Shown piece after piece: positions 48,194 to 57,338 of a stretch of DNA of 64,000 nt. The translations under genes were made by a program, and so were the position numbers. How positions within the stretch are numbered: the stretch's first letter is position 1; every line of letters starts with the position of its first letter. The notes beneath the pieces are model-generated. The model made no database searches and was not told the DNA's origin. It was given only the letters and a program-made list of their open reading frames with translations. The DNA is from Blastococcus sp. TBT05-19 (lineage in GTDB: Bacteria; Actinomycetota; Actinomycetes; Mycobacteriales; Geodermatophilaceae): contig NZ_QOHI01000002.1 of NCBI RefSeq assembly GCF_003319095.1, positions 62,001 through 126,000 of the forward strand. The letters are read 5' to 3'.

Positions 48194-49174
48194 TCAGAAC
48201 CCCATCGATCGGTCGACGGCGTCCAGCACGCGGTCGAGGTCGGGGAGGTACTCCTCCTCGAGCTTCGACGGCGGGTAGGGGGTGTCGTACCCGCCCACCC
48301 GCAGCACCGGCGACTCCAGGGAGTGGAAGCAGGTCTCGGTGATCCGGGCGGCGATCTCCGCGCCCAGCCCGAGGCTCGTGGGGGCCTCGTGGACGACGAC
48401 GCAGCGGCCGGTGCGGCGGACCGACTCCACCACCGGGTCGAGGTCCAGCGGCGAGACCGTGCGCAGGTCGATGACCTCCAGCGAGCGGCCCTCCTCGGCG
48501 GCGGCCGCGGCGGCCTGCAGCGCCGTCTTCACCATGGGGCCGTAGGCCAGCACCGTGACGTCGTCGCCACCACGGACCACCCGGGATGCGAAGAGCGGGT
48601 CGGGGGTCGCGTCGAGGTCGACCTCCGCCTTTTCCCAGTACCGGCGCTTGGGCTCCAGGAAGACGATCGGGTCGGGGGAGGCGATCGCCTGCTGGATGCC
48701 CCAGTACGCGTCGACCGGGTTGCTGACGGCCACGACCTTGAGGCCGGCGGTGTGCGCGAAGTACGCCTCCGGGCTCTCGCTGTGGTGCTCGACGGCGCCG
48801 ATGCCGCCGCCCATGGGGATCCGGATGACGATCGGCATCGGCATGGTGCCCTGGGAGCGGGCGTGGATCTTCGCGACCTGCGTGACGATCTGGTTGTAGG
48901 CCGGGAAGACGAAGCCGTCGAACTGGATCTCGCACACCGGCCGGTAGCCGCGCATGGCCAGGCCCGCGGCGGTGCCGAGGATGCCGGCCTCGGCCAGCGG
49001 GGTGTCGACGACGCGGGCCTCGCCGAAGTCCTTCTGCAGGCCGTCGGTGATCCGGAAGACGCCGCCGAGCTTGCCGATGTCCTCGCCCATGAGGACGACC
49101 TTGGCGTCGTCCTCCATGGCCTTGCGCAGGCCGAGGTTGAGCGCCTTGCCGATGGTCAGGGTCTCCGTGGTCAC
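48194..49174 (-). CDS. bkdB: 2-oxoacid dehydrogenase E1 beta subunit
   Basis: A 326-residue transketolase-like E1beta: MGEDIGKLGGVFRIT, DTPLAEAGILGTAAGLAMRG, EIQFDGFVFPAYNQIV, RIPMGGGIGAVEHHSES and the C-terminal PYPPSKLEEEYLPD. With E1alpha it forms the thiamine-diphosphate alpha2beta2 decarboxylase. GTG at 49174 overlaps the E1alpha stop as GTGA, so the two subunits are coupled at translation; it ends 3 bases before the E2 start. Confidence 0.93.
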   Translation of the reverse strand: MTTETLTIGKALNLGLRKAMEDDAKVVLMGEDIGKLGGVFRITDGLQKDFGEARVVDTPLAEAGILGTAAGLAMRGYRPVCEIQFDGFVFPAYNQIVTQVAKIHARSQGTMPMPIVIRIPMGGGIGAVEHHSESPEAYFAHTAGLKVVAVSNPVDAYWGIQQAIASPDPIVFLEPKRRYWEKAEVDLDATPDPLFASRVVRGGDDVTVLAYGPMVKTALQAAAAAAEEGRSLEVIDLRTVSPLDLDPVVESVRRTGRCVVVHEAPTSLGLGAEIAARITETCFHSLESPVLRVGGYDTPYPPSKLEEEYLPDLDRVLDAVDRSMGF

Positions 49175-50379
49175 TGGTGGCCTCCCTCGAAGCTCGCGTG
49201 GTACGCCTCGAACTCGGCCTTCTGCGCGGCGAGGTACGGGGTCTGCTCGGCGTAGACGTGGTCGAACATCCCGGCGGGCGCCGGGTCGGGCATCTCCACC
49301 GTGCCGCGGCGGATGCGGACGGCGAGCTCGTCGGCCTCGGCCTCCACCGCGTCGAAGAACTGCGCGTCGGCGACGCCGCTGCGCGAGAGGTGGGCCTTGA
49401 GCCGGGCGATCGGGTCGCGCAGCTTCCACTCCTCCAGCTCGCTGGCCAGCCGGTAGCGGGTGGGGTCGTCGGAGGTCGTGTGCGCGCCCATGCGGTAGGT
49501 GAACGCCTCGATGAAGGTCGGGCCCTGGCCCTCGCGCGCGGCGGCGAGCGCGGCCCGGGTCACCGCGAGGACGGCGAGGACGTCGTTGCCGTCGACCCGC
49601 ACGCCCGGGAAGCCGAAGCCCGTGGCCCGCTGGTAGAGCGGCACCCGCGTCTGGCGCTCGAGCGGGACGCTGATCGCGTACTGGTTGTTCTGGCAGAAGA
49701 ACACGACGGGGGCGGAGAAGCTGGCGGCGAAGATCATCGCCTCGTTGACCTCGCCCTGGCTCGTCGCGCCGTCACCGAGGAAGGCGAGCACGGCGTCCTC
49801 GGAGCCGTCGCGCTGGACGCCCATGGCGTAGCCGGTGGCGTGCAGGCACTGGGAGCCGATGACGATCGTGTACAGGTTGAACCGGGTGGCGACCGGGTCC
49901 CAGCCGCCGTTGTCGACGCCGCGGAACAGGCTCATGACGTGCAGCGGGTCGACCCCGCGGGTCCAGGCGACGCCGTGCTCGCGGTAGGTGGGGAAGGCCA
50001 TGTCGCCCTCGGCCAGCGCGCGACCGGCGCCGACCTGCGCGGCCTCCTGACCGAGCAGCGAGGCCCAGATGCCGAGCTCGCCCTGGCGCTGCAGCGCGGT
50101 GGCCTCGGCATCCCAGCGGCGGACCAGCACCAGGTCGCGGTAGAGCCCGCGGAGCTCCTCGTCGCTGATGTCGAGGGGGTAGTCGGGGTGCTCGACGCGG
50201 TCGCCCTCGGGGGTGAGCAGCTGGACGGTGTCGACGCCGCGCTCGGGCGGCAGGTGGGGCGCGGCGGCGCCCGGGACCGGGTCGACCATCTCGGTCGCTT
50301 CGGGCAACGCTGTCACGGTCGCGCTCCTCGCCTCGGCCACCGCCGCCGGGGTCGCCGGCGTCGCGGTGGTGCTCGACAT
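49171..50379 (-). CDS. bkdA: 2-oxoacid dehydrogenase E1 alpha subunit (branched-chain type)
   Basis: A 402-residue E1alpha. The ThDP motif is GDGATSQGEVNEAMIFAAS followed by FCQNNQYAIS, with RDLVLVRRWDAEATALQRQG and the phosphorylation-loop-like YRMGAHTTSDDPTRY. An N-terminal 70-residue extension contains PDYPLDISDEELRGLYRDLV. The operon E1alpha-E1beta-E2 with a divergent Lrp/AsnC gene is the bkd arrangement (3-methyl-2-oxobutanoate, etc.), giving branched starter acyl-CoAs; a pyruvate role cannot be excluded. ATG chosen at 50379; frame open further upstream. Confidence 0.9.
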   Translation of the reverse strand: MSSTTATPATPAAVAEARSATVTALPEATEMVDPVPGAAAPHLPPERGVDTVQLLTPEGDRVEHPDYPLDISDEELRGLYRDLVLVRRWDAEATALQRQGELGIWASLLGQEAAQVGAGRALAEGDMAFPTYREHGVAWTRGVDPLHVMSLFRGVDNGGWDPVATRFNLYTIVIGSQCLHATGYAMGVQRDGSEDAVLAFLGDGATSQGEVNEAMIFAASFSAPVVFFCQNNQYAISVPLERQTRVPLYQRATGFGFPGVRVDGNDVLAVLAVTRAALAAAREGQGPTFIEAFTYRMGAHTTSDDPTRYRLASELEEWKLRDPIARLKAHLSRSGVADAQFFDAVEAEADELAVRIRRGTVEMPDPAPAGMFDHVYAEQTPYLAAQKAEFEAYHASFEGGHQ

Positions 50380-50445
50380 CCCGCCTGGTGTGGCGGTCCT
50401 CACACATCCTGGCACGACAGGAGGCCTGCGCAACAGTCCCCCGGC

Positions 50446-50488
50446 AGGACGATCTGCACAGGCCGTTCGTAGGCGACAGGGCAGATCG
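50446..50488. promoter_or_regulatory. Inverted repeat in bkdA-Lrp intergenic region
   Basis: GACGATCTGC (50446-50455) and GCAGATCGTC (50479-50488), perfectly complementary, with 23 bases between. Arm centres are 33 bp apart, three helical turns, as for Lrp-dimer binding. Confidence 0.7.
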
Positions 50489-50526
50489 TCTACCGGACGG
50501 GTCGACGAGGGTGCAGACTGCGCAAC

Positions 50527-51006
50527 ATGCCGGACATCGACGCGACGGATGCCCGGTTGCTGCTCGCCCTGACCGAGGACCCCCGGGCGAGTGTGATGGC
50601 CCTGTCGCAGCAGCTCGGGCTGGCGCGCGGCACCGTGCAGACCCGGCTCGCCCGGCTGGAGGGCAACGGCGTGCTCGCCCCGCTGGACCAGCGGGTGCGG
50701 CCGGAGTCGCTGGGCTACCGGCTGGGCGCCTACATGTCGGTGCAGGTCGCGCAGCGCGGGCTGGCCGAGGTCAGCGACGCCCTCGCCCAGCTGCCCGAGG
50801 TCCTGGAGGTCACCGGCCTCTCCGGGGCCACCGACCTGCTCGTGCACGTGGTGGCCCTCGACGCCGACCACCTGTGGCGGATCACCGAGGCGGTCCTGGC
50901 CATCCCCGGGGTGCAGCGGGTGGACACGGCGCTGGCCATGCGGCGGTTCGTCGACCGGCGGGTCGCACCCCTGCTGGAGCGCGCCGCGGAGCCCGCTGCG
51001 GACTGA
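50527..51006 (+). CDS. Lrp/AsnC-family regulator (BkdR-like)
   Basis: A 159-residue Lrp-type regulator: N-terminal HTH (MPDIDATDARLLLALTEDPR, LARGTVQTRLARLEGNGV) and a C-terminal RAM domain (VTGLSGATDLLVHVVALDADHL) for amino-acid binding and octamerisation. It is divergent from the bkdA gene with a 147-bp gap carrying a perfect inverted repeat; in Streptomyces the bkd operon is controlled by a divergent BkdR of the same family. CAGACT lies 7 bases before the ATG, leaderless type. Confidence 0.93.
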   Translation: MPDIDATDARLLLALTEDPRASVMALSQQLGLARGTVQTRLARLEGNGVLAPLDQRVRPESLGYRLGAYMSVQVAQRGLAEVSDALAQLPEVLEVTGLSGATDLLVHVVALDADHLWRITEAVLAIPGVQRVDTALAMRRFVDRRVAPLLERAAEPAAD

Positions 51007-51058
51007 CGGGTCCCGGCGCGTCCCGGTGCCGGAACGGCGTGTCGTCCTAGGCTGCGCC

Positions 51059-52987
51059 GTGCCCAGTCCCCGGCCGCGCCGCGCCGCCGTCCTGCTCGTC
51101 GCGCTGCTCGGCGGCCCGCTGGTCCTCGCCGGCTGCGCACCCGAGCTGGTGGACGGCACGATCGAGCCCTTCACCACCACCGGCGGGGAGGTGGTCGCCG
51201 AGGAGTCGTGCGCCGGGGGCGAGTTCGACTGCGTCACGCTCACCGTGCCGTCGGACCACTTCGCCCCCGCCTCCCGGGAGTGGGAGGTCACCTTCGCGGT
51301 CCGCCCGGCCGACGGCGAGGCCCGCGGGGTCGTGGTGACGGCGACCGGCGGCCCGGGGTCCAGCGGCATCCAGCTCGCCGAGTCCTACGTGGCCGCCATG
51401 GACCCGTCGATCACCGACTCCTACGACCTGGTGTTCTTCGACCAGCGGGGCATCGGCCGCTCCGAGCCGTTCCGCTGCGACGACGCCCTCGCCGGCTTCG
51501 ACGCGGTCATCGACGCGTCGGCCGACGAGGGGGACCGCGACCGGTACGCCCGGCTGGCCGAGGGGTTCGCGGAGGACTGCTTCGCCGAGGCGGGTGTCTT
51601 CCCGTCCGAGGCACCGCTGTTCGCCACGCGCCAGGCCGTCGAGGACCTCGAGGTCTTCCGCGAGTGGTACGGCGCCGACGCCCTGACCCTCTACGGCGAG
51701 AGCTACGGGACCCAGTTCCAGCAGGCCTACGCCGCCGCCCATCCCGACCGGGTGACGTCGCTGGTCCTCGACGGCGTCGTCGATCCGCAGACACCGATCC
51801 GCTCGTTCGCCGCGGAGAGCGCCCGGGCCTACAGCGACGTGCTCGCCCTCACGCTGACCGGCTGCGACGCCGAACCGCTGTGCGCCGACGACGCACCGGG
51901 TCTCTCGGTCGCCGCCTACGACGAGCTCGCCGCCGAGCTCGCCGAGACGCCGCGGGAGTACTCCTACCCCCTCCCCGACGGCGGCACCGAGGAGCGCGAG
52001 CTCACGGTCGAGGAGCTGGAGGCGGCCGCGGCCGGCTCGATGAGCGTTCCGCACCACCGGCTCCGGTTCGCCCGTGCCGTCAACGCGGCCGTGGAGGGTG
52101 ACGCGGTCCCGCTCGCCCGGCTGGCCGCCGCCAACTCCGGCGCCGACCCCAACACCGGCGAGGTGGTCCCCGACCCCTCCTTCTCCCCCGCGCTGTTCCT
52201 CGCCGTCGAGTGCCAGGACTTCCCCTTCGTGCCCGAGGGCAGCTCGCCCCGCGCCGAGCTCGACGTCTGGCTCGACGGCGCCGCTGCCGCCGGGGTGGAG
52301 GGCCTGCGGCTGGACGACCTCTACTACGCCGACCTGCCCTGCCTCTTCTGGCCGCGCGGTGACGAGCCGGCGCCCCCGCCGCCCGCGCCGGTCGACCCGG
52401 CCCATCCCGTGCTGCTGCTCACCGCGGACACCGATCCGAACACCCCGGCCGCGAACGCGGTGCGCGTCCACGACCGCGACCCGGACTCGGCGCTCGTCGT
52501 CCTGACCGGCGGCCCGCACGTGCTCTTCGGCTGGGGCTACCCGTGCGTGGACCGGGCCGTGCTGCGGCTGCTCGAGTCCGGGCAGCTGCCCGCGCGGGCC
52601 GAGACGACCTGCGACGACGACTTCGGCCTGCCCTACGAGCCGCTGCCCCCCGGGTCCGAGGAGGGGTACGAGGACCCCTACGAGACGGTGGCGCTGATCA
52701 CCGCCGAACTCCTCGGGCCGTCGTTCGAGGCCTGGCCCGCGCTGGAGCCGCTGGTCCTGGGCTGCCCCGAGGGCGGCACCGCCGAGTACGCGATGAACTT
52801 CTCCGGCACCGTCATGATCGAGCTCGACGCCTGCGCGTGGACGCCCGACGTGCCCGTGGACGGGACGGTCGAGGTGGCCGACGGCGGCTACGGCGAGCCC
52901 ACGATGACCGTGCGGCTGCCCTTCGCGATGCTGGAGGCCGAGGACGGCGAGGTCGACGGCCTCTTCCGGGACCAGCCCGTCCGCTGA
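51059..52987 (+). CDS. Secreted alpha/beta-hydrolase lipoprotein, TAP-type peptidase
   Basis: A 642-residue protein with signal peptide and lipobox (LGGPLVLAGCAPE). The alpha/beta hydrolase domain has VVVTATGGPGSSG, FFDQRGIGRSEPF, nucleophile Ser215 (LYGESYGTQFQ), Asp459 (TADTDPNTP) and His487 (GGPHVLFGW). This is the prolyl/tripeptidyl aminopeptidase (S33) layout, with a cap insertion containing many Cys. The C-terminal 100 residues form an extra beta-domain not typical of the family. GTG start has TAGGCT 5 bases upstream. Function: probably release of N-terminal peptides outside the cell. Confidence 0.9.
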   Translation: MPSPRPRRAAVLLVALLGGPLVLAGCAPELVDGTIEPFTTTGGEVVAEESCAGGEFDCVTLTVPSDHFAPASREWEVTFAVRPADGEARGVVVTATGGPGSSGIQLAESYVAAMDPSITDSYDLVFFDQRGIGRSEPFRCDDALAGFDAVIDASADEGDRDRYARLAEGFAEDCFAEAGVFPSEAPLFATRQAVEDLEVFREWYGADALTLYGESYGTQFQQAYAAAHPDRVTSLVLDGVVDPQTPIRSFAAESARAYSDVLALTLTGCDAEPLCADDAPGLSVAAYDELAAELAETPREYSYPLPDGGTEERELTVEELEAAAAGSMSVPHHRLRFARAVNAAVEGDAVPLARLAAANSGADPNTGEVVPDPSFSPALFLAVECQDFPFVPEGSSPRAELDVWLDGAAAAGVEGLRLDDLYYADLPCLFWPRGDEPAPPPPAPVDPAHPVLLLTADTDPNTPAANAVRVHDRDPDSALVVLTGGPHVLFGWGYPCVDRAVLRLLESGQLPARAETTCDDDFGLPYEPLPPGSEEGYEDPYETVALITAELLGPSFEAWPALEPLVLGCPEGGTAEYAMNFSGTVMIELDACAWTPDVPVDGTVEVADGGYGEPTMTVRLPFAMLEAEDGEVDGLFRDQPVR

Positions 52988-52998
52988 TCGGGCGCGGG

Positions 52999-53250
52999 TC
53001 AGCGCGGGCGGCGCACCCGCACCGGCCCGCGCGCGCTGCCGACGTCCACGACCTCGCCGCCCTGGGTGACCTCGACCTCGCCCGCCGCGGCCAGCCGCCC
53101 GGCCGCCGCGCGGGCATCGGGCATCAGGTCCCGCCAGGCCTCCGGGTCGACCGCGCGCGCCGCCTCGGACGGGCAGATGGACGAGTCGGCGCTGCGCCGG
53201 TCGAGCAGCTCCCCGATCACGCGCTCGAGCCGCGCGCCGACGTCGTCCAC
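52999..53250 (-). CDS. DUF3253 protein
   Basis: An 83-residue protein with the DUF3253 pattern (IGELLDRRSADSSICPSEAARAV, WRDLMPDARAAAGRLAAAGEV), a winged-helix-like fold of unknown role. GTG at 53250 is chosen because CAGGCT lies 6 bases upstream; the frame is open to 53280. It converges on the alpha/beta-hydrolase gene, 11 bases apart. Confidence 0.85.
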   Translation of the reverse strand: MDDVGARLERVIGELLDRRSADSSICPSEAARAVDPEAWRDLMPDARAAAGRLAAAGEVEVTQGGEVVDVGSARGPVRVRRPR

Positions 53251-53354
53251 CCCGCCAGCCTGACCGGACCGCCGCGTCACCGCCAGCCCGGGCGGGTACC
53301 GGGCGCCGCGCCGGGTAGGGCGCGCAGGCCGTGTCCCCGCACCCGAGGAGTGCC

Positions 53355-54431
53355 GTGTCCCCCGCCGACCGGGAACTGCTGCAGGAACTGCTCCACGCCT
53401 ACGGTCCCGGCGGGCAGGAGCACGACGTCCGGGACGTCTGCCGGCGGGCGCTGGAGCCGCTGGTCGACGAGCTGACCGAGGACCCGGCGGGCAACCTCGT
53501 CGGGCTGGTCCGGGGATCCGGCGGGCCGGGGGCCCCGGTGGTCCGGGTGATGGCGCACATGGACGAGCTGTCGATGATCGTCAAGCGCGTCGGGCCCGAC
53601 GGGACGCTGCGGCTGTCGCAGCTGGGCACGATGTACCCGGCCAATTTCGGTCTGGGTCCGCTCGCCGTCCTCGGAGACGAGGAGACGGTGACCGCCGTGC
53701 TGATGCTCGGCTCCGAGCACACCACCCGGGAGACCCCCCAGGTCTGGCAGACCAAGCCCGACGGCGGGGACCGGGCGATGCAGTGGAGCGACGTGGTCGC
53801 CTTCAGCGGCCGGTCCGCGGAGCAGCTCGAGGCGGCGGGCGTGCACGCCGGCACCCGGGTCTGCGTGCACCGCGCCCGCCGCACGCTGGTCGACGTCGGC
53901 GACTTCGTGGCGAGCTACTTCCTGGACGACCGGGCCGCCCTCACCTCGCTGGTGGGAGCTGCCCGGCTGCTGCGCGAGGGCGAGGGGCCCGCCGGCGACG
54001 CCTACCTGGTGTGCACCACCGGCGAGGAGATGGGCGGCATCGGGGCGACGTGGGCCGCCCGCGCGCTCCCCGGCGACATCACGCTCGCCCTCGACGTCGG
54101 TCCTGCCGAGCCGGAGTACCAGGTGGAGGTCGACTCCGGCCCCGTGATCGCCTACGCCGACGACGCCGTCGTCTACGACAAGGCGATCGCCGACCACCTG
54201 CTGGCCCTGGCCCGGGAGCTGGACCTCGCTCCGCAGGCCGCCGTCTGGGAGTCGTTCGACTCCGACGGCTCCCAGGCCAAGAGCCACGGGCAGAGCGCCC
54301 GCGCGGCCCTGATCTCGCTGCCCACCCTCAGCACGCACGGGTACGAGGTGCAGCACAGCGGCACCGTCGGCCGGGTGGCCCGGCTGGTCGCCGAGTACCT
54401 GCGCCGGCCGACGGGTACGCCGGGGCGATGA
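53355..54431 (+). CDS. M42-family (glutamyl) aminopeptidase
   Basis: A 358-residue di-metal peptidase: VMAHMDELSMIVKRV (metal His, Asp), VGDFVASYFLDDRAALTSL, CTTGEEMGGIGA (catalytic Glu pair), LALDVGPAEPEYQ and a C-terminal THGYEVQHSG His. Members form dodecameric tetrahedra that trim peptides from proteolysis. GTG at 53355 follows GAGGAG by 4 bases; an alternative GTG at 53331 adds eight residues. It overlaps the next gene by 4 bases (ATGA). Confidence 0.9.
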   Translation: MSPADRELLQELLHAYGPGGQEHDVRDVCRRALEPLVDELTEDPAGNLVGLVRGSGGPGAPVVRVMAHMDELSMIVKRVGPDGTLRLSQLGTMYPANFGLGPLAVLGDEETVTAVLMLGSEHTTRETPQVWQTKPDGGDRAMQWSDVVAFSGRSAEQLEAAGVHAGTRVCVHRARRTLVDVGDFVASYFLDDRAALTSLVGAARLLREGEGPAGDAYLVCTTGEEMGGIGATWAARALPGDITLALDVGPAEPEYQVEVDSGPVIAYADDAVVYDKAIADHLLALARELDLAPQAAVWESFDSDGSQAKSHGQSARAALISLPTLSTHGYEVQHSGTVGRVARLVAEYLRRPTGTPGR

Positions 54432-54943
54432 GACGGACCCCGCTCGGCGTCAGCGGCAAGGGCAAGCGCGGCATCAGCACGCTCGGCTGGGCACTGCGCG
54501 GCGCGGCCGCGGGCGCTGCGGGCAGCACGGCGCTCAACGCCGTCACCTACCTCGACATGGCCGTCCGCGGGCGGGCCAGCAGCTCCACCCCCGAGGACAC
54601 CGTCGAGAAGCTGTCGGACGAGGCGCACGTGCCGATCCCCGGGGACGACGAGACGCGGCAGAACCGGCTGCAGGGCCTCGGCCCGCTGATCGGGCTGGTC
54701 GCCGGCGTGGGCGTGGGGACCGTCGGCGGACTGGCGCGGGCCGCGGGGTACCTCTCGGCCAAGCCGGTCGGCGTCGCCCTGACCACGGCCGGGGTGATGG
54801 TCGCGGCCAACGGCCCGATGACGGTGCTCGGCGTGACCGACCCGCGCACGTGGTCGGCGAAGGACTGGATCAGCGACATCGTCCCGCACCTGGCGTACGG
54901 GGTCGTCGTCAAGAACGTGATCGACGCCTTCGACAGGCCGTGA
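54428..54943 (+). CDS. Membrane-associated protein, unknown
   Basis: A 171-residue protein with basic N-terminus, a hydrophobic Gly/Ala segment (WALRGAAAGAAGSTALNAVTYL), a hydrophilic middle (PEDTVEKLSDEAHVPIPGDDE) and two more Gly/Ala-rich helices (LIGLVAGVGVGTVGGLARAAGYL, VGVALTTAGVMVAAN). Translationally coupled to the M42 peptidase. Similar actinobacterial proteins are uncharacterised. Confidence 0.75.
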   Translation: MRRTPLGVSGKGKRGISTLGWALRGAAAGAAGSTALNAVTYLDMAVRGRASSSTPEDTVEKLSDEAHVPIPGDDETRQNRLQGLGPLIGLVAGVGVGTVGGLARAAGYLSAKPVGVALTTAGVMVAANGPMTVLGVTDPRTWSAKDWISDIVPHLAYGVVVKNVIDAFDRP

Positions 54944-54955
54944 CAGAGTCCGCTG

Positions 54956-55579
54956 GTGCGAGAGATCACCAGCGAGGACGAGCTGCGGGCGCTGCTCGGT
55001 GAGCCCGCGCCGGCGGCGCTGGCCAAGGAGCGGACGGCGCTCGCCGACATCGACCGCGAGTGGCTGGCGGCCTCCCCGTTCTGCCTGATCGCCACCAGCG
55101 GCGCCGACGGCAGCTGCGACGTCTCCCCCAAGGGCGATCCGCCCGGCTTCACGCTGGTCCTCGACGAGCGGACGATCGCGATCCCCGAGCGGGCCGGGAA
55201 CCGGCGGGCCGACGGGTACCGCAACATCCTGGCCAACCCGCACGTCGGGCTGGTCCACTTGCTCCCCGGCCGCACCGACACGCTGCGGATCAACGGCCGG
55301 GCGCGGTTGGTCACCGAGCCGTCGCTGCTCGACCGCATGGTGGTCAAGGGCCACCGCCCGGTGCTCGCCGTCGTCGTGGAGATCGAGCAGGTCTTCCACC
55401 ACTGCGGCAAGGCGTTCCTGCGCTCGCAGCTGTGGGACCCGGAGAGCTGGCGGCCCGAGGCCGTGCCCTCGCGCGCCCGCATCGCGCACGCCCTCGAGCG
55501 CAAGCACGAGCCGCTCGAGGAGCTGGAGCGCTACTACTCCAGCGCGACCTACTCCGCAGGGCTCTACCCCACGAGCTAG
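54956..55579 (+). CDS. PPOX-type FMN flavoprotein (MSMEG_1061 family)
   Basis: A 207-residue split-barrel flavoprotein: FCLIATSGADGSCDVSPKGDPPGF, IPERAGNRRADGYRNILANPHVGL, LRINGRARLVTE. It belongs to the actinobacterial pyridoxamine-phosphate-oxidase-like family; substrate unknown. GTG start has CAGAGT 6 bases upstream. The stop TAG overlaps the convergent serine hydrolase's stop (CTAG). Confidence 0.88.
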   Translation: MREITSEDELRALLGEPAPAALAKERTALADIDREWLAASPFCLIATSGADGSCDVSPKGDPPGFTLVLDERTIAIPERAGNRRADGYRNILANPHVGLVHLLPGRTDTLRINGRARLVTEPSLLDRMVVKGHRPVLAVVVEIEQVFHHCGKAFLRSQLWDPESWRPEAVPSRARIAHALERKHEPLEELERYYSSATYSAGLYPTS

Positions 55580-56898
55580 CGCCAGCCGCCCTCGTCGACC
55601 CCGCCGGGCACGGGCGCGGCCGGGTCGTAGGGCGTGCGCGTGAAGATGAAGGTGCCGACGTCGAGGTGGTCGGCCGCGATGCGCAGCGTCTCGCCCGCGT
55701 AGTAGCCGTCCAGCCCCACCCAGCGGCCGTCCTCCTGCGCGGCGAACCGGCTCGCCCGGCCGGCCCGGCCGGGGAGCGGGCCCAGGTGCAGCAGCCCGCC
55801 GGCCACCGCCCGCAGCAGGAGCGGCGAGGGCCCCCAGAACCAGACCCCGAGGGACTCCAGCGGCACCGGCGAGGGCGACGGCGCCCAGGCCTCGACGATG
55901 CGCGGCTCCGCCGCGCGCACGTCGGCGAGCAGCCCGAACACCAGCGGGTCGACCCCGCTGGTGGCGTTGGCCAGCGAGACGGCGCCGGTCTGCTCCTCGC
56001 GGTCGACGAAGACGCCGGCGAGGAAGCCGGGCATCGATCCGCCGTGGCCCACGAGGGTGCGGCCGTCCAGCCGCAGCACCTGCAGGCCGAGGCCGTAGGC
56101 CGACCAGCCGACGGCGGAGGAGTCCACGCCGGCAGGCACGGTCATCTCCTCCAGCGTCGCGGGGTCCAGCACGTCGCCGGTGTCGCCCAGCAGGAACGCG
56201 GCGAAGCGGCCGAGGTCGGCCAGGGTCGCCCACAGCTGGCCGGCCGCGGCCATCACGCCGGCGTGGTGCTCGGGCTCGGTCAGCACGACGTCGGCCCAGG
56301 GGTGCACGGCCAGCCCCTCGGCCGAGGGTGCGACCGGCCGCGGCGTGGTGCGGCGCATGCCCAGCGGGGCGAGCACCTCCGCGCTGACGGCGTCGTCCCA
56401 GGAGGTGCCGCGCAGCCGGGCGACGAGCTCGCCCAGCAGACCGAAGCCCAGGTTCGAGTAGTGGAACCGGCGGGCGGCGCCGAGGACGACGTCGCTCCCG
56501 GCCAGCCCGAGCTCGTCGAGGGAGCCGCCGGGGGTGCGCTCCCACCAGCCGCCCGGGCTCTCCGCGGAGGCGCCGGCGAGGTGGGAGAGCAGCTGGCCGA
56601 TCGTCCGGTCGCCGAACGGGGTGCCGGGGAGGTGCCGCTCCAGCGGGTCGTCCAGCCCGACGAGACCCTCGTCGCGCAGCCGCATGACCACGACCGCGGT
56701 CACCGTCTTGCTGATGGAGCCGAGCCGGTACTGGACGTCGTCGTGCGGCTCGGCGACGTCGCCGCGTCCGGCCGACCACGCCAGCCCGCCGTCGCGGACC
56801 ACGCCGGCGACGAGGCTCGGCGCGCGCCCCTCGCGCTGGACGCGCGCGGTGCGGGCGAGCAGGAGGCGGGCGGTCGACGGCAGCACGGGCTCGGGCAC
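55576..56898 (-). CDS. Serine hydrolase (beta-lactamase/PBP4*-like)
   Basis: A 440-residue class C-type serine hydrolase: SxxK in GSISKTVTAVVV, YxN in FHYSNLGFGLLG, HGG in VGHGGSMPGF. No signal peptide, so probably cytosolic; relatives are esterases or D-aminopeptidases. The C-terminal 110 residues form an added lipocalin-like domain (PLLLRAVAGGLL onward). TACGGT 7 bases before the GTG fits leaderless transcription. Confidence 0.88.
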   Translation of the reverse strand: MPEPVLPSTARLLLARTARVQREGRAPSLVAGVVRDGGLAWSAGRGDVAEPHDDVQYRLGSISKTVTAVVVMRLRDEGLVGLDDPLERHLPGTPFGDRTIGQLLSHLAGASAESPGGWWERTPGGSLDELGLAGSDVVLGAARRFHYSNLGFGLLGELVARLRGTSWDDAVSAEVLAPLGMRRTTPRPVAPSAEGLAVHPWADVVLTEPEHHAGVMAAAGQLWATLADLGRFAAFLLGDTGDVLDPATLEEMTVPAGVDSSAVGWSAYGLGLQVLRLDGRTLVGHGGSMPGFLAGVFVDREEQTGAVSLANATSGVDPLVFGLLADVRAAEPRIVEAWAPSPSPVPLESLGVWFWGPSPLLLRAVAGGLLHLGPLPGRAGRASRFAAQEDGRWVGLDGYYAGETLRIAADHLDVGTFIFTRTPYDPAAPVPGGVDEGGWR

Positions 56899-56928
56899 GA
56901 CGCCGACCGTATCGACCGTGCCCGGAGG

Positions 56929-57261
56929 TCAGGACGCGGGCGTCGGCTCCGGCACCGGCAGCGCGCCCGTGCGGGTGGCCCAGCGGTCGAACCACATGGT
57001 GGCCAGCGGCGGCACGGAGGCCACCAGCGCGAGGAACGTCGTCCGGGAGTCCCAGCGCAGCACGCGCCACGCCACGGCGGTCACCACGAGGTAGACGACG
57101 AAGACGCCGCCGTGCACCGGGCCGAACATCTGGACACCCCGCTCGGAGTCGCCCACGTACTTCACGAACATCCCGCCGAGCAGGAGCAGCCACGAACCCG
57201 CCTCGGCGAGGGCGACGGCACGGAAGAGCAGGGCGACGGCGTGCGGCTTCACGCCCCTCAT
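56929..57261 (-). CDS. DUF3817 membrane protein
   Basis: A 110-residue protein with three predicted membrane helices and the DUF3817 pattern (LLFRAVALAEAGSWLLLLGGMFVKY, then GPVHGGVFVVYLVV). Actinobacterial, function unknown. The ATG at 57261 is chosen over the longer open frame because the family starts just before FRAVA. Convergence or operon with neighbours is not evident. Confidence 0.85.
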   Translation of the reverse strand: MRGVKPHAVALLFRAVALAEAGSWLLLLGGMFVKYVGDSERGVQMFGPVHGGVFVVYLVVTAVAWRVLRWDSRTTFLALVASVPPLATMWFDRWATRTGALPVPEPTPAS

Positions 57262-57338
57262 GGTCCCTGACGTCCCGCCGTGCGCGGAGGTGGCCCTGCT
57301 CACCGTCGCGGAGATGGCGGCTGCCCGAGCACCTTCCG

